A stretch of 13,470 nucleotides of DNA, taken from NCBI GenBank assembly GCA_002451165.1, contig DKBH01000113.1:1-13470 (forward strand), given 5' to 3'. The notes beneath the pieces are model-generated. The model worked only from the letters and a program-made list of their open reading frames with translations, did not search any database and was not told the DNA's origin. This DNA is from Nitrospiraceae bacterium UBA6905 (GTDB taxonomy: Bacteria > Nitrospirota > Thermodesulfovibrionia > Thermodesulfovibrionales > UBA6898). This document shows positions 12,875 to 13,470 of the stretch, piece by piece (within the stretch, counting starts at the first letter, position 1; every line of letters begins with the position of its first letter). The translations under genes were made by a program, and so were the position numbers.

Positions 12875-13470
12875 TTACCCGGCGACGACCGGCGGCTTCA
12901 CCCCGTGGAAGAATATCCATGAGATGACCAGACCTATCCAGATGATGAATCCGAAAAGGCAAAGCACATAGACCGCGGCCAGCTTGCCGATCCCCTCTTC
13001 CCATAGCTTCTTGAAATTCGAGACCACACCGATCGTAAAGAAGGTGAGTACGAAAAACATTACCCGGAAGGAGTTGCTCGCATTCGTAGCTGTCTTCGCA
13101 TCTGCCAGCGTCTTTTGGGGCGCCTTGATCTGATCGGCGAGTCCCTTGAGCTTTTCTTTGCCGGATGTGATCTTCTCGTTCAGGCTTGCGAGTGCGGCTG
13201 GGTCAGTGGTCGATGGCAGCTTTTTTTCCGCTGCAGAGACCTCGTCCTTGACGGCACTGATCTCCTTTTCGACGGGCTGGACTGCTCTGCTTGCGGGCAG
13301 GCAAATCAGCAGGAGCAGGAAGAAGGTGATCGCATACCCCAGTACGAATTTCGGGAACCGGTTCCATATCTCGCCCGCGCCTGCCTTTTGACCCGGCTTG
13401 CATTCTATCTTTGCGCACCAGATGTAGGCGAGAATGAAAGCCCATACGCCGATGAAGATGTCGATGAACA
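12875..13470 (-). CDS. YeiH-type putative sulfate exporter family transporter (C-terminal 197 residues; N-terminus beyond the window)
   Basis: The frame is open to the right window edge, so only the C-terminal part is present. It begins in a membrane span (FIDIFIGVWAFILAYIWCAKIE), continues with GEIWNRFPKFVLGYAITFF, a motif of the YeiH/PSE (Cons_hypoth698) family, and a further span. A hydrophilic insert of about 70 residues rich in Lys, Glu and Ala (about 13072-13285) follows and is probably coiled coil. The end is the very characteristic FRVMFFVLTFFTIGVVSNFKKLWEEG..., two more spans and ISWIFFHGVKPP. Family members are inner-membrane proteins annotated as putative sulfate exporters; the substrate is not proven for most. 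The stop TAA is at 12875-12877. The small membrane protein gene follows 30 bases later, probably in the same transcript. Confidence 0.88.
   Translation of the reverse strand, partial: FIDIFIGVWAFILAYIWCAKIECKPGQKAGAGEIWNRFPKFVLGYAITFFLLLLICLPASRAVQPVEKEISAVKDEVSAAEKKLPSTTDPAALASLNEKITSGKEKLKGLADQIKAPQKTLADAKTATNASNSFRVMFFVLTFFTIGVVSNFKKLWEEGIGKLAAVYVLCLFGFIIWIGLVISWIFFHGVKPPVVAG

Overview
The window looks like chromosomal DNA of a diderm (Gram-negative-type) bacterium of moderate GC content. Signs of an outer membrane are an exported HtrA protease with two PDZ domains, an AsmA-like DUF748 protein ending in an OmpA-like domain, and a DUF4197 lipid-envelope-type exported protein. Gene content (GatC-dependent tRNA amidation, pyruvoyl PanD, a YeiH-type transporter with a hydrophilic insert, ferredoxin-nitroreductase, MscL with a zinc ribbon) would fit an anaerobic or environmental lineage such as Nitrospirota or Desulfobacterota. 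That placement is an inference from general resemblance, not from a marker gene.

Layout. Bases 1-2651 (+): the 3' end of a PcrA/UvrD helicase gene, then gatC four bases later, then panD behind a perfect 15-bp tandem duplication. Bases 2801-4306 (-): an HtrA/DegP-family protease with its own terminator. It points away from mscL (+, 4567-5016); the two share a 260-base divergent intergenic region with several small inverted repeats. Bases 5056-9480 (+): a tight pair, DUF4197 and the 1231-residue DUF748/AsmA-like protein, both exported or membrane-anchored, so probably one envelope operon. Bases 9578-10486 (+): a nitroreductase with an N-terminal ferredoxin domain in which one cluster cysteine is serine.

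From about 10487 to 12670 the character changes: low gene density, long AT-rich stretches, one small exported protein (-), one compact structured block that may be an RNA gene or mobile-element remnant (about 11525-11712), a broken-looking small reading frame (12050-12275) and a small antitoxin-like protein (-). This is the accessory part of the window. From 12683 to the right edge (all -) lie a 53-residue single-span membrane protein and the C-terminal part of a YeiH-type putative sulfate exporter, probably one transcript.

No CRISPR array, complete insertion sequence, rRNA or tRNA gene was seen. No obvious new multi-gene system is visible. The best leads are the 11525-11712 block, two substitutions at normally conserved catalytic or ligand positions (Glu in the HtrA triad, Ser for Cys in the ferredoxin domain), and the small membrane protein next to the transporter.
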